From: UBA5793 sp040255465
GTDB taxonomy: Bacteria > Planctomycetota > Phycisphaerae > Phycisphaerales > UBA5793
Direction of reading: 5' to 3'
Assembly: GCA_040255465.1 (NCBI GenBank)
Contig: JBDZVA010000002.1
Span: 496,001-560,000, forward strand
Length of the DNA stretch: 64,000 nucleotides
Below are positions 1-9,297 of this stretch, in pieces (positions within the stretch are counted from its first letter, which is position 1; every line of letters begins with the position of its first letter). The notes beneath the pieces were generated by a model. The model was not told the DNA's origin. It searched no databases and saw only the letters and a list, made by a program, of their open reading frames with translations. The position numbers and the translations under genes were made by a program.

Positions 1-828
1 TGGCGGGAGGTTGTTTCCGTTGTTGCCGCCACCACCACCTCCGCCGCTGCCCTCAGGACCTTCAAGTTTGAAAGTGAAGGTCCCGACATCAAAGCCAGAG
101 ATGTCCTGGCGCACAAGGAAGTAGTACGTGGCGCCTCCGACGACCGAAGCGTTCCATTTGCCCTCGTTGCGGGGATTGACATCGCGATCGACTTCAGTTC
201 CCGAGGCATCGAAGATGAAGAGGTCGGTGTCAAAGTCCTCGCCGTTCTGGCGGAGGTCGTCGCTCTCGGCTTCGACTTCGATGAGCCCGCTCGACGGGGC
301 GACGTACTCAAAGTACCAGGATTGGGTCGCGGTGTCGAATCGCAGCAGGCCGCTGGTGTAGTCGCCGCTGCTGTCGAGCGAGAGTGTGGTGATCTGCGGT
401 GTGGGGAGACTGATCGATGCGGCGTAGTCGGTGGACTGGCCGATGTTGGAGCGGACGACCAGCCGATACTCAACTCCGCCCTCGACGCTGGCCTGCATGG
501 CGCTGCTGCCGTCAGCATCGTTCTCGGCCGCGACGAGGTTGTTGCCGCGATACAACTCCATGGTTAGCGCCGAGTCTGGACCGGAGCCGCCATGGTCGAA
601 CTGAGCCGTGCCGGAAGCGCCGGCCGTGAAGAGAAACTCGGCGCTCTGACCCTGGGTGTTGAGCGAGCCTGCGTGAGCCGGCGCAAGACCAGCGGGATCG
701 AAAATCAGATGCGGCGTAATGACAGTCAAGAGCCGCCGGGGCTCGAGCGGGTTGAAAACCGGTCGAGCGTCGGCGGAAGAGGTCTTGCGGGTGTAGCGGT
801 TGGCGCGACTGTGGTTTTGCGGTGCCAT
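1..828 (-). CDS. LEPR-XLL surface protein, 3' end beyond the window
   Basis: The first 276 codons of a minus-strand gene are present and the frame is still open at the left edge. Residues about 28-34 read LEPRRLLT, the LEPR-XLL motif found near the N-terminus of many large planctomycete exported proteins. The rest is beta-rich and repetitive: two segments of the form GxxxFDTAxQSWYFEYVAPSSG and GGATYYFLVRQD resemble pre-peptidase C-terminal (PPC) domains, which are non-catalytic adhesion-like modules. At the window edge a run of glycines followed by Asn/Gly looks like an interdomain linker. No catalytic motif is visible in the part seen. Probably surface-attached or secreted; the function is unknown. 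Confidence 0.8.
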   Translation of the reverse strand, partial: MAPQNHSRANRYTRKTSSADARPVFNPLEPRRLLTVITPHLIFDPAGLAPAHAGSLNTQGQSAEFLFTAGASGTAQFDHGGSGPDSALTMELYRGNNLVAAENDADGSSAMQASVEGGVEYRLVVRSNIGQSTDYAASISLPTPQITTLSLDSSGDYTSGLLRFDTATQSWYFEYVAPSSGLIEVEAESDDLRQNGEDFDTDLFIFDASGTEVDRDVNPRNEGKWNASVVGGATYYFLVRQDISGFDVGTFTFKLEGPEGSGGGGGGGNNGNNLPP

Positions 829-1017
829 GTGTGAGTCCCCTTGAGCGATCTTGCTTCATGGGTCGGATCGCTTTCCGGGCTCAATGCAACGGCTGTGCCA
901 GCGTGTTCATGGCGTTTGATGGGGCTTCAAGAGAAAAACTGGCCGCCACTGGCCAATTTCCGCTCCTGGATGGTCACAATTCCCGCCGGGGAAGAGGAGA
1001 CGGAAATCCAGTACATC

Positions 1018-1842
1018 TCACTCGCCCGGAATGTACGAAATCACCCCTTCCCATGGGCTGCTGGCCGTGGCGTAGAGGCGCTTGGGAATCCGGCCGGCGA
1101 GATAGGCCGCGCGGCCCGCGATACAGGCGTGGTTCATCGCCGACGCCATCGTGATCGGATCCCGGGCGTGGGCGATGCCGGTGTTGAGCAGCACGCCGTC
1201 GGCGCCGAGTTCCATGGCGATCGTCACGTCGCTGGCGGTGCCGACCCCGGCGTCGACAATAACCGGATACGACGGGTCGCCCTCCTTGAGCCGCTCGAGA
1301 ATAATGCGGATCGCGGCAGGGTTGGCGATACCGCGCCCCGACCCGATCGGCGAACCGGCGGGCATGACGCTCGTCGCACCGGCCGCCTTCAGACGCACGG
1401 CCGCAATCGGATCATCCGAGGTGTAGCAGAGTACCTTGAACCCGTCTTTCACGAGCTCGCGGCATGCTTCGAGCGTGCCCGCGGGATCGGGCAGAAGTGT
1501 CTGCTTGTCGCCGAGCACCTCGAGTTTGACCCACCCCCTGCCGGGGTTGTTCATCTGGCTGAGGATCTCGCGACCGAGCCGGGCCACGCGAACGGCATCA
1601 CTCGCGTCAAAGCACCCAGCGGTGTTGGGCAGGATCGTGTATCGATCGAGGTCGATGAAATCGAGCAGCGAGCGGCCCTTGTCATCCACCAGTCGCTCGC
1701 GCCGCACCGCCACCGTGATGACCTGCGCTCCCGAAGCGTCGAGCGACGACTGCATCAGGTCATAGTTGGCGTACTTCCCGGTGCCGACGATGAGCCGTGA
1801 AGTGACTTCCAGTGATCCGACTTTGAGAGTATCCGACATCAT
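1018..1842 (-). CDS. thiG: Thiazole synthase ThiG
   Basis: ThiG forms the thiazole phosphate moiety of thiamine from 1-deoxyxylulose 5-phosphate, dehydroglycine and ThiS thiocarboxylate, in the cytoplasm. The 274-residue protein has the usual family length and motifs: PNTAGC at 72-77, the Schiff-base lysine K106 in KLEVLGD, the phosphate-binding PAGSPIGSGRG near 161-171, DAGVGTASD near 197-205 and GVLLNTGIA near 216-224. It begins MMSD, so codon 1 or 2 may be the start. It lies 47 bases downstream of thiS in the same direction, the usual thiS-thiG order. No ThiC, ThiH/ThiO or ThiE gene is in the window, and I see no TPP riboswitch ahead of the group. Confidence 0.97.
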   Translation of the reverse strand: MMSDTLKVGSLEVTSRLIVGTGKYANYDLMQSSLDASGAQVITVAVRRERLVDDKGRSLLDFIDLDRYTILPNTAGCFDASDAVRVARLGREILSQMNNPGRGWVKLEVLGDKQTLLPDPAGTLEACRELVKDGFKVLCYTSDDPIAAVRLKAAGATSVMPAGSPIGSGRGIANPAAIRIILERLKEGDPSYPVIVDAGVGTASDVTIAMELGADGVLLNTGIAHARDPITMASAMNHACIAGRAAYLAGRIPKRLYATASSPWEGVISYIPGE

Positions 1843-1889
1843 TCCCGATCCGTTAGAGTGCCCGGTATGTGGAGTGGTGAGGGGCGCCT

Positions 1890-2090
1890 TTAGCCGCCGC
1901 CGACGAGCGTGACCAGTTCGATTCGATCGCCCTTGCGGATGCGCGTTTCCGCATGTCGTTCGCGCGGAATCAACTCGCGATTGACCTCGACGGCCACGGC
2001 GCGATCGCCCAGGCCGAAATGCTCAACGAGGTCTGCCAGCGTCGGGCAGCCGGCGATGTCAATCTCTTCACCGTTCACGACAATCTTCAT
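1890..2090 (-). CDS. thiS: Sulfur carrier protein ThiS
   Basis: This 66-residue ubiquitin-like protein carries sulfur as a C-terminal thiocarboxylate to ThiG. It starts MKIVVNGE, a typical ThiS beginning, and ends LVTLVGGG, with the Gly-Gly tail that is adenylated and thiolated. I choose the ATG at 2090 over one three codons upstream because it makes an ATGA overlap with the stop of the preceding membrane protein gene, a common sign of translational coupling. ThiG follows directly. Confidence 0.95.
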   Translation of the reverse strand: MKIVVNGEEIDIAGCPTLADLVEHFGLGDRAVAVEVNRELIPRERHAETRIRKGDRIELVTLVGGG

Positions 2091-2596
2091 GCTGGCCAAT
2101 CATAGGTCCGGTCGCAGATAATTCCGGCAACGCGGTCGTCGTGAAAGACCGGATTCCGCCACGAGGAAGAATCGGTCGGGGTGGTCGGTGAGAGTGTCGA
2201 AAACCGCGCGATCATGTAGATGTACCAGAGGGTAACGGAGATCAGGCCGAGCGTGACACCGACGCGGGCCTGCAGCCGTTGCATCTGCACTTCTTCGGGC
2301 ATGCGGTCGATCGGCGTATGGCGGTACGTCCACAGGGCTAACAATCCGGTGGACAAAGCAGCGGCCCAGACCAGCACCGTCGTGATCGCCCAGAACTCCG
2401 GTTGCGTCGTCCACCAGAGCCAGGCCGCGATGAAAACCGACGCCACTCCCAGCCATACCGAAGAAAAGGACAGCGTGGTCGCCGCCAGTGAGGCCGTCAC
2501 CGGTTCGCCGGGGATGCGCCACATCCACCACAGCACGCCAAAGATGATGATCAGCGAGACAATGACCTGGATGGTGAGTCGAATTTCGTCGGTCAT
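2087..2596 (-). CDS. Small polytopic membrane protein upstream of thiS
   Basis: I do not recognise the family. The 169 residues contain about four hydrophobic segments: roughly 5-25 (VIVSLIIIFGVLWW), 32-60, 66-88 (TTVLVWAAALSTGLLALW) and 105-125 (VGVTLGLISVTLWYIYMI). A basic/acidic stretch lies between the last two, and the C-terminus is polar. The same open frame extends far upstream, but the ATG at 2596 is the first one that gives a sensible membrane protein. The stop overlaps the thiS start (ATGA), and a 10-codon leader ORF overlaps this start in the same manner, so leader, membrane protein, thiS and thiG form one coupled group. A link to thiamine is suggested only by position. Confidence 0.75.
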   Translation of the reverse strand: MTDEIRLTIQVIVSLIIIFGVLWWMWRIPGEPVTASLAATTLSFSSVWLGVASVFIAAWLWWTTQPEFWAITTVLVWAAALSTGLLALWTYRHTPIDRMPEEVQMQRLQARVGVTLGLISVTLWYIYMIARFSTLSPTTPTDSSSWRNPVFHDDRVAGIICDRTYDWPA

Positions 2597-2625
2597 GGCT
2601 GATCCGGTCGAAGGGAGACTGGCAT
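2593..2625 (-). CDS. Putative 10-codon leader ORF coupled to the membrane gene
   Basis: A short frame, MPVSLRPDQP then TGA, has a good Shine-Dalgarno (GGAGG at 2631-2635, five bases before its ATG). Its TGA overlaps the ATG of the following membrane protein gene as ATGA. That gene has only a weak ribosome binding site of its own, so the leader may serve to load ribosomes. There is no run of regulatory codons that would suggest classical attenuation. Confidence 0.4.
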   Translation of the reverse strand: MPVSLRPDQP

Positions 2626-2743
2626 CGTATCCTCCAATCAACGGGTTGAACGCGGCGCCGGGCTCGGGAGCGGCCCTGCATCTCGACCACCGCGGGCCGG
2701 TAGAGAAAACGGGTGGTTCCGATCCCACTGCGAGGTTCTGCAA

Positions 2744-3589
2744 ATGCGGACGGCAATGCGAGTTTGCGTGCTGATAGCCATGGCGATGGTGCTGACGGGT
2801 CTGCCCGGGTGTCGGCGCACCCGTGCGTACAACCAGTCCTCCGCGGACGCCACCGTTCGCTCGCTGGCGGACATGCTCAAAGATGGCAACGTTCAGCAGA
2901 TTCCCTCGCTCATTCACGCCGAAGACCCCAAAATGCAGGAGTTGCTCGACAAACTCGGCCCGCTTTTTGCCCGCCTGCACAATCTCTCCGAGACGCTGCA
3001 GGAGAAGTACCCGGAGGAGTTCAATGCCCTGCTCGAGCGGGCTGCCGACGCGGGGAGCACGAAGCTGGCCGACTCGGGCCGCACTTCGCAGAATCGAGAC
3101 CAGTGGCGAGAACGGATGACGCTCATGATCGCGAACCCGTTCGGCACGCTGGACGGTGAGATGGAGCGATTGAGCACGGTCTATGTTGATGACGAGACCT
3201 TCGCCCTGACGATCGATGGAAAGCCTGCGTTCGGAGTGGGCGTGTTGATTCGCCAGGCCGAGGACGGCAAGTGGTACTTCCACATGCCCGACAACATTCC
3301 TGGCCTGAACTCGCAACTGCCCAAGACCGACGCCGAGTGGCGCATCATGAACGCGATGCTCAAGAGCGTCACCAACGGCATCGAATGGACCGAGCGGCGC
3401 ATCGCCGAAGAAAAGAACGCCGGTCAACTCGAGGAGATCTGGGGTCAACTCGCCATTGATGTCGGACCGCAGCTCGTGCTCCAATGGGGACTCTACGAGC
3501 AGGCCACCAAGGCGCGCGAAGCACGGCTCAAGAAGGAGCGTGAGGCGCAGGCGCCAACACCGTCCGATCCGCCGCAGGATGGCGGATAA
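2744..3589 (+). CDS. Predicted lipoprotein of unknown function
   Basis: The 281-residue protein starts with a basic, hydrophobic leader (MRTAMRVCVLIAMAMVL) ending LPGC, a plausible lipobox with Cys23 as the lipidated residue. The mature part is charged and mostly helical, with the segment DGKPAFGVGVLIRQAEDGKWYFHMP near residues 157-185 forming a likely beta-rich core of the sort found in small uptake- or stress-type periplasmic domains. The C-terminus is a Lys/Glu-rich helix followed by a Pro-rich tail. No enzyme motif is visible. It is divergent from the thiS group and convergent with ppdK; the two stops are only about 30 bases apart. Confidence 0.8.
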   Translation: MRTAMRVCVLIAMAMVLTGLPGCRRTRAYNQSSADATVRSLADMLKDGNVQQIPSLIHAEDPKMQELLDKLGPLFARLHNLSETLQEKYPEEFNALLERAADAGSTKLADSGRTSQNRDQWRERMTLMIANPFGTLDGEMERLSTVYVDDETFALTIDGKPAFGVGVLIRQAEDGKWYFHMPDNIPGLNSQLPKTDAEWRIMNAMLKSVTNGIEWTERRIAEEKNAGQLEEIWGQLAIDVGPQLVLQWGLYEQATKAREARLKKEREAQAPTPSDPPQDGG

Positions 3590-3618
3590 GACGGCGAATG
3601 CCTGCAGCGCGGCGCTGC

Positions 3619-6462
3619 CTACTTGCGTCGGGAGGGCCTGCCATTGCGGCCCTTGCCGGCCGAAGCGGTCTGCCTCTTCTTCTTCCTGGCGCCGGGGGCG
3701 GGTGTGCGGGCGATCTTGCCGTTCCCGGATGTCGCGGCGGTCTCTCTGACCATGGCTTGGGCGGCCGCGAGCCGGGCGATTGGCACACGGAAAGGCGAGC
3801 AACTCACGTAGTCCAGGCCGACCTTGTGGCAGAAGTGTACGGATTGCGGATCGCCACCGTGTTCGCCGCAAATGCCCAGCTTGAGATCGGCCCGGACGGC
3901 GCGCCCCTTGGCGCACGCCATTTCAACCAGTGCGCCGACCCCCTTCATGTCGATCGTCTGGAACGGATCGAAGGGGAGGATGTCCTTGTTGAGATAGTCG
4001 GGCAGGAAGGTATTGATGTCGTCGCGGCTGAAGCCAAAGGTCATCTGCGTCAGATCGTTGGTGCCGAAACTGAAGAAGTCGGCTTGCGTCGCGATTTCGT
4101 CCGCGGTGATCGCGGCGCGAGGCACTTCAATCATCGTGCCAACGGGGATGTGCAGCTTCTTCTTGTGCTGCTGCTCGGTGATGACCGTTTCGATGGTCTC
4201 AATCGTCAGTTTGCGAAGCAGTTCGAGTTCCTTCTGCGTGCCGGCCAGCGGGATCATGATCTCCGGTCGGGCATCGACGCCACGACGCACGCAGTCGATC
4301 GCTGCTTCCGTAATCGCCCGCACCTGCATGACGAGAATCTCGGGGTAGGTGACGGCCAGACGGCATCCACGATGTCCGAGCATCGGGTTGGCCTCGTGGA
4401 GCAGCTCCACGCGCCGCTGAATGTGATCCAGTGTGACGTGCGCCTCCCTGGCCAGTTCGCGCTGCTGTGCTTCCTCGTGAGGGAGGAACTCGTGCAGCGG
4501 CGGATCCAGCAGTCGCACCGTGACGGGCAGGCCAGCCATTGCGGTGAAGATGCCGATGAAGTCATCGCGCTGGTAGGGGAGCAGTTTGGCAAGGGCCGCT
4601 TCGCGATCGGCCAGATTGTCAGCGAGAATCATCTGCCGCATGGACTTGATGCGCTCGTCCTGGAAGAACATGTGCTCGGTGCGGCACAGCCCGATGCCCT
4701 GCGCGCCGAACTCTCGTGCTTTGCGGGCGTCTTCCGGCGTGTCAGCGTTCGTGCGCACACCCATCCGGCGAAGCTTGTCCGCCCAGGCGAGCAACTGCGA
4801 TTGCGGGCCGCCGAGCGTCGGTTCGACGCGGCGCAGCGCCCCGATGAACACTTCGCCCGTCGAGCCGTCGATCGAAACGACATCGTCGGGTCCGAGTGTG
4901 CGACCACCAACTTCGGCCTTGCGGGACTTGGCGTCGATGTGAATCGCGCCGGCGCCGGCGACGCAGCACTTGCCCCAGCCGCGGGCCACGACAGCTGCGT
5001 GAGAGGTCATGCCGCCCGTACTGGTGAGAATTCCTGCGGCGGCGTGCATGCCTTCGACATCTTCCGGGCTCGTTTCCTTGCGGACGAGGATGACGCTCTC
5101 TCCCCTGGCTGCCCGCTCGGTGGCTTCCTCGGCGGTGAAGGCCAGTTTGCCGACCGCGGCGCCTGGTGAGGCCGGCAGACCCTTGGCGACAGACTTGTTT
5201 GAGTTTTTCGCCGCGGGATCGAAACTCGGCAGCATCAACTGGATGAGATCGCCGGCGGGGACGCGAAGAATCGCTTCTTCTTTGGTGATGAGTTTTTGCT
5301 TGACCATTTCCACAGCGACGCGCACTGCCGCAAACCCGGTGCGCTTGCCGTTGCGCGTCTGGAGCATGTACAGCGTGCCTCGCTCAACCGTGAACTCAAA
5401 ATCCTGCATGTCGCGGTAGTGGGCTTCGAGTTGCTTGCGGACTTTGAGCAGTTGCTTGTGAATCTCCGGCCGCCACGACTTCAGTTCGGAAACAGGTCGC
5501 GGCGTGCGAATGCCCGCAACCACGTCTTCGCCCTGCGCGTTGACAAGAAACTCTCCGTAGAAGTCATCTTCGCCCGTCGAGGGATTGCGAGTGAAGGCGA
5601 CGCCCGTACCACTGTCTTCGCCCATGTTGCCAAAGACCATGGCCTGAACATTGACCGCCGTGCCGAGCAAGCCGGTGATGCCCTCTTTTCGGCGATACGT
5701 AATCGCCGAATGCTTGTTCCATGAGCCGAACACGGCCTCGATCGCCTCGGTCAACTGCTCGATGGCGTTCTGCGGAAACGGCTTGCCGACGCCCTTCTGG
5801 TAGACTTCCTTGTACGCCTCGCACAGTTCCTTGATGCCTTCGGTGGGAACGTCGGTGTCGAGCTTGGCGTCGTACTTCTTCTTGACGGCGTCAAACGCGT
5901 GCTCGAAGAGTTCGTGATCGACGCCTTTGACGACGTCGCCGAACATGTTGATCAGGCGACGGTACGCGTCGTAAGCGAACCGCTCATTGCCCGTGTCGGA
6001 GGCCAGTCCCTTGACGGTCTTGTCATTGAGGCCGAGGTTGAGGATTGTGTCCATCATTCCCGGCATCGAACTGGCAGCGCCGCTGCGGACCGAAACGAGC
6101 AGCGCGTTATTCGCTCCGCCAAACGTGCGGCCGGTTTCTCTTTCAATGAAAGCGATGCCTTCATGGACCTGCTTCATCAGGCCGACGGGCAGTTTGCGAC
6201 CGGCCTTGTAGTAGGCGTCGCAGGTCTCGGTGGTGATCGTAATGCCGGGCGGAACGGGGAGGCCGATCGAGGTCATCTCGGCGAGATTGGCGCCCTTGCC
6301 GCCGAGCAGCGGCTTCATGGTGGCGTTGCCGTCGGTACGAGTGCGGCCAAAAAAGTAAACCATCTTCGGGCCGGCCGACTTGCTGTGTTTGACGACTTTG
6401 GTGGTCTTTCGGGTTGAGGAACGCTTCGAGGATCGTTTCATGGGTTTTGCGCTCTTGGCCAT
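3619..6462 (-). CDS. ppdK: Pyruvate, phosphate dikinase
   Basis: PpdK interconverts pyruvate + ATP + Pi and phosphoenolpyruvate + AMP + PPi in the cytoplasm. All three parts are present: the N-terminal ATP-grasp domain (GGKGANLAEM near 54-63, SVRSGAASSMPGMMDT near 124-139), the central phosphohistidine domain with the catalytic histidine H488 in GGMTSHAAVV, and the C-terminal TIM barrel with the catalytic cysteine C865 in LGICGEHGG. At 947 residues it is longer than the usual 870-890 because of a Lys/Arg/Ser-rich N-terminal extension (about 34 residues) and a similar basic C-terminal tail (about 35 residues). It is a single-gene unit between unrelated neighbours. Confidence 0.97.
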   Translation of the reverse strand: MAKSAKPMKRSSKRSSTRKTTKVVKHSKSAGPKMVYFFGRTRTDGNATMKPLLGGKGANLAEMTSIGLPVPPGITITTETCDAYYKAGRKLPVGLMKQVHEGIAFIERETGRTFGGANNALLVSVRSGAASSMPGMMDTILNLGLNDKTVKGLASDTGNERFAYDAYRRLINMFGDVVKGVDHELFEHAFDAVKKKYDAKLDTDVPTEGIKELCEAYKEVYQKGVGKPFPQNAIEQLTEAIEAVFGSWNKHSAITYRRKEGITGLLGTAVNVQAMVFGNMGEDSGTGVAFTRNPSTGEDDFYGEFLVNAQGEDVVAGIRTPRPVSELKSWRPEIHKQLLKVRKQLEAHYRDMQDFEFTVERGTLYMLQTRNGKRTGFAAVRVAVEMVKQKLITKEEAILRVPAGDLIQLMLPSFDPAAKNSNKSVAKGLPASPGAAVGKLAFTAEEATERAARGESVILVRKETSPEDVEGMHAAAGILTSTGGMTSHAAVVARGWGKCCVAGAGAIHIDAKSRKAEVGGRTLGPDDVVSIDGSTGEVFIGALRRVEPTLGGPQSQLLAWADKLRRMGVRTNADTPEDARKAREFGAQGIGLCRTEHMFFQDERIKSMRQMILADNLADREAALAKLLPYQRDDFIGIFTAMAGLPVTVRLLDPPLHEFLPHEEAQQRELAREAHVTLDHIQRRVELLHEANPMLGHRGCRLAVTYPEILVMQVRAITEAAIDCVRRGVDARPEIMIPLAGTQKELELLRKLTIETIETVITEQQHKKKLHIPVGTMIEVPRAAITADEIATQADFFSFGTNDLTQMTFGFSRDDINTFLPDYLNKDILPFDPFQTIDMKGVGALVEMACAKGRAVRADLKLGICGEHGGDPQSVHFCHKVGLDYVSCSPFRVPIARLAAAQAMVRETAATSGNGKIARTPAPGARKKKRQTASAGKGRNGRPSRRK

Positions 6463-6625
6463 TGAGATGGACCTGACTCTGGTAAAGGACTCGGACGGAC
6501 GGCTGCGGTGGGGGAGGGTGATCCCGCTTCAGCAACGGCGCTGAACTTCTGCGCGCAACCGAATGAACCGCTATGTTAGCGGATTCGCCGAGCGCCATCC
6601 AGAAATCTGGCGCGTGCGGGGCGCG

Positions 6626-7498
6626 TTACGAGGTCGGATTCTCGTGAATCGCATCAATGGGCGGGGCTGTTTCCCCGGGCGTTTTACCCAAACGTCGGTG
6701 GGCCAACTCGCGGCGGCAACAGAAGTCGTGGAACGACGGAAACGCGACCATTGCACCGGCTGCCAGTCGAGTGATGTGGCTGGTCCAGACTTCGGGCGTG
6801 GGCTTGCGCAGGCACTTGACGATTGCTCTGGCCACGCGCTCGGGCGGCTGCACGAACAGCTTCGGCGAGTGCTTGGGAATGCCACGACGATCCGTACCGG
6901 CCACGTCCGAAGCCGTATCGAAGAACTCCGTTCGCGTCGTGATCGGGTGGATTACCGAGACGTTGATTCCCTCCTGTTTCAACTCCAGGCTCAACGCTCT
7001 GGCCAGGTGTGTCTGGGCCGCCTTGGTTGCGCTGTACGCGGCGAAGTAAGGCAGCGTGAAGCGCGACAGGCAACTGCTCGTGATGAGCAGGTGGCCCTGG
7101 CCCCTTCTGCGAAACGCCTCGACGGCCGCGCGAGTGACCCGTACCGTGCCGAAAAAGTTGACCTCGAAAATGCGCCGCAACGCCTCGTCGGTGAGGTCGA
7201 CGATTGAACCCTCATGCCCGTAGCCGGCATTGGCGAGAACGGCATCCACACGGCCGAATCGCTCGATGGACCGAGCCAAGAGCATGCCGGCATCCGCGTC
7301 GTTTCCAACGTCGCATTGGACTGCCAGTGCTTCGCTTCCCTGCGCGCTCAGCTCCGACGCAAGTTGCTCCAGTCGATCGACCCGACGGGCGGCAACGACG
7401 ACGCGCATGCCGGATCTGGCGCACTCAACGGCCGTGGCGCGGCCAATCCCGCTGCTGGCGCCCACGATGCAGATGACTCGATCCTGAAGGGGGTTCAT
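6626..7498 (-). CDS. Short-chain dehydrogenase/reductase
   Basis: A classical SDR oxidoreductase using NAD(P)H. It has the nucleotide-binding GASSGIG at residues 13-19, NAG at 90-92, the catalytic Ser at 141-142 and YSATK at 155-159. Arg38-Arg39 after the second beta strand favours NADPH. At 290 residues it is slightly longer than the core fold, with a basic C-terminal tail. The substrate cannot be read from the sequence. The gene is 38 bases downstream of murJ on the same strand and may be cotranscribed with it. Confidence 0.9.
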   Translation of the reverse strand: MNPLQDRVICIVGASSGIGRATAVECARSGMRVVVAARRVDRLEQLASELSAQGSEALAVQCDVGNDADAGMLLARSIERFGRVDAVLANAGYGHEGSIVDLTDEALRRIFEVNFFGTVRVTRAAVEAFRRRGQGHLLITSSCLSRFTLPYFAAYSATKAAQTHLARALSLELKQEGINVSVIHPITTRTEFFDTASDVAGTDRRGIPKHSPKLFVQPPERVARAIVKCLRKPTPEVWTSHITRLAAGAMVAFPSFHDFCCRRELAHRRLGKTPGETAPPIDAIHENPTS

Positions 7499-7536
7499 GG
7501 GTGGATTGTAAACCCCTGCCTCCGGAAAGGTTCTGA

Positions 7537-9297
7537 TCAGGGCTCGACACCGCTTTCACGGCGCAGCAGCCACCGCATCTCATCGAGTTTCATGATCGAA
7601 GCCGCCCCGATGAACACGACGATTCCAAGGACGGTGAAGCCGGCCAGTTCGAGCAACGAACCTTGCCAATCGCGGGTTTCGACAGTGCAGACGTACCGAC
7701 CGATCCCCAATGCCGCTGTCATGATGGCGGCTGCGATCGCAATCCTGCCGATGTGACGGGCGAGCGATCTGTCGACGACCTGCCCCGTCACGCGCCGCAT
7801 GCCGCGCACCAGCAGGATGACCTGGAGCATCGCGCAGATCGACGTCGAAGTCGCCAGCCCGGCCTCGCCAAGCCACCAGATCAGCAGCACGTTGAGCGTC
7901 AGATTCGCGCCAACCATGTAGAGGGAGATGCGCACCGGCGTCAGCGAATCACCCCGGGCAAAATAGGCGCGGGTGATCACATGGATGATCGAATAGGCGC
8001 AGACTGCGGGCGCATAGCCGAGCAGCACCCGCGCGACACGGATGACATCATCTGCGGGGAATTGACCGCCGTGATAGATGACGGCGGTCATCGGCGTGGC
8101 GACGAACATCAGTCCGATGGTGGCGGGCAGGCCGATGAAGATCGTCAGCCGCAGGCCATGGCGCACAACCTCGATGAATTCGCCGTCCATCTTCGATGCC
8201 CGAGCCAGGGCCGGATAGATCGCAGTAGCGACGGCAATGCCAAAAACGCCCAACGGAAACTGGTAGAGGCGCTGGGCGTAGCCGACGACCGCCGCGGAGT
8301 GGCCGTCAAGTGGATAGTCGAGTCCGAGGAACTTGGGCCCCACGAGAAACGGATACGACGCGATCACACCGTCAAAGAAGGTATTGAGTTGCAGCACGCC
8401 GAGCCCGATGATCATGGGCAGCGCAAAGCGCCAGGTGCTGCGCAGATCGGCTCGTCTCTCACGCAACTCTGCACGGGCAGGGGCTGGCACTCCGCGACGA
8501 GCATCCCGCAGCGCCCAGAGCGACCAGATGATCTGCACCACACCCGACATGAGAATCGCCGCGCAAACGAAGTAGAGCCCGGTCGAGCGTTCGAATTCGG
8601 GGTGCGCGGCGGCATAGAGCGCCGTGACGAGCGTCGGGACGATAATGCCGAGGTTGAGCAGGATCGGCGACGCGGCCGTTGGACCGAAGCGGCCATGCAC
8701 CTGAAGGACGGCGCCGAGCAGCGCCGTCACGCACACCATGGGCATGTAAGGAAAAACGAGCATCGTCAGCTCGACCGCCAGAACGCGCGTCGAGATGTCC
8801 GGCTGCCCGTGCCAGCGCAGCCAGAGCGCACCGAGAACGAGCTCGACCAGTACGGTGATCACCGTCAGCACCAGCGCCGTGGAACCAATGACGAGGCGCG
8901 CGTACGCCCTCGCCTTGCGAGGATCTTCGTCGACTAAGGTGGTGTAGCGAGGCAGAAACGAGGCGCTGAGCGCGCCTTCGCCGAAGAGTCGGCGGAACAG
9001 GTTTGGAATGAGGAACGCAAAGGTAAACGCGCCAAACTCCGGCCCCGATCCGAACGTGCGCGAATTCCCCGCATCGCGCGCCAGGCCGGCGATGCGCGAC
9101 ACCAGAGTCAGGGCTGAGATGACCCACGTATCAGCGACAAGCCGCCTCGCTTGCGACGCGGGTTGGCCCGAAGTGGTGGCGGCGGATTCTGGCGTCGGTC
9201 GGGAAGGCACTTGGGAGTCGGTTTCCTGGCGTCGGTCGCGAAAAGACCAGCCTCCGCGGCCCGATTCGAGTTCCGGCGGAGAACACGCCTTACTCAT
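7537..9297 (-). CDS. murJ: Lipid II flippase MurJ
   Basis: MurJ is the MOP-superfamily inner-membrane flippase that exports lipid-linked peptidoglycan precursor. The 586-residue protein has about 14 membrane segments and the family signatures SRIAGLARD near 66-74, NLFRRLFGEGALSASFLPRY near 99-118, and a YQFPLGVFGIAVATAIYP stretch in the second half. An N-terminal cytoplasmic extension of about 50 polar residues precedes the first helix, and an internal start is not obvious. Its presence suggests peptidoglycan, consistent with current views of planctomycetes. Confidence 0.93.
   Translation of the reverse strand: MSKACSPPELESGRGGWSFRDRRQETDSQVPSRPTPESAATTSGQPASQARRLVADTWVISALTLVSRIAGLARDAGNSRTFGSGPEFGAFTFAFLIPNLFRRLFGEGALSASFLPRYTTLVDEDPRKARAYARLVIGSTALVLTVITVLVELVLGALWLRWHGQPDISTRVLAVELTMLVFPYMPMVCVTALLGAVLQVHGRFGPTAASPILLNLGIIVPTLVTALYAAAHPEFERSTGLYFVCAAILMSGVVQIIWSLWALRDARRGVPAPARAELRERRADLRSTWRFALPMIIGLGVLQLNTFFDGVIASYPFLVGPKFLGLDYPLDGHSAAVVGYAQRLYQFPLGVFGIAVATAIYPALARASKMDGEFIEVVRHGLRLTIFIGLPATIGLMFVATPMTAVIYHGGQFPADDVIRVARVLLGYAPAVCAYSIIHVITRAYFARGDSLTPVRISLYMVGANLTLNVLLIWWLGEAGLATSTSICAMLQVILLVRGMRRVTGQVVDRSLARHIGRIAIAAAIMTAALGIGRYVCTVETRDWQGSLLELAGFTVLGIVVFIGAASIMKLDEMRWLLRRESGVEP

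Noticed and set aside
31..48. Run of ACC/GCC triplets at the left edge
   Set aside because: It is the codon run for a polyglycine linker in the LEPR-XLL protein, too short to be a microsatellite of interest.
2597..3916. Upstream continuation of the small membrane protein frame
   Set aside because: It runs through the lipoprotein gene and the ppdK end in antisense, with no hydrophobic or conserved part; the ATG at 2596 is the likely start.
3598..5169. Long plus-strand open frame opposite ppdK
   Set aside because: The translation is rich in Arg/Asp/His with no family motif, while the opposite strand encodes an intact PpdK. High GC makes such antisense frames common.
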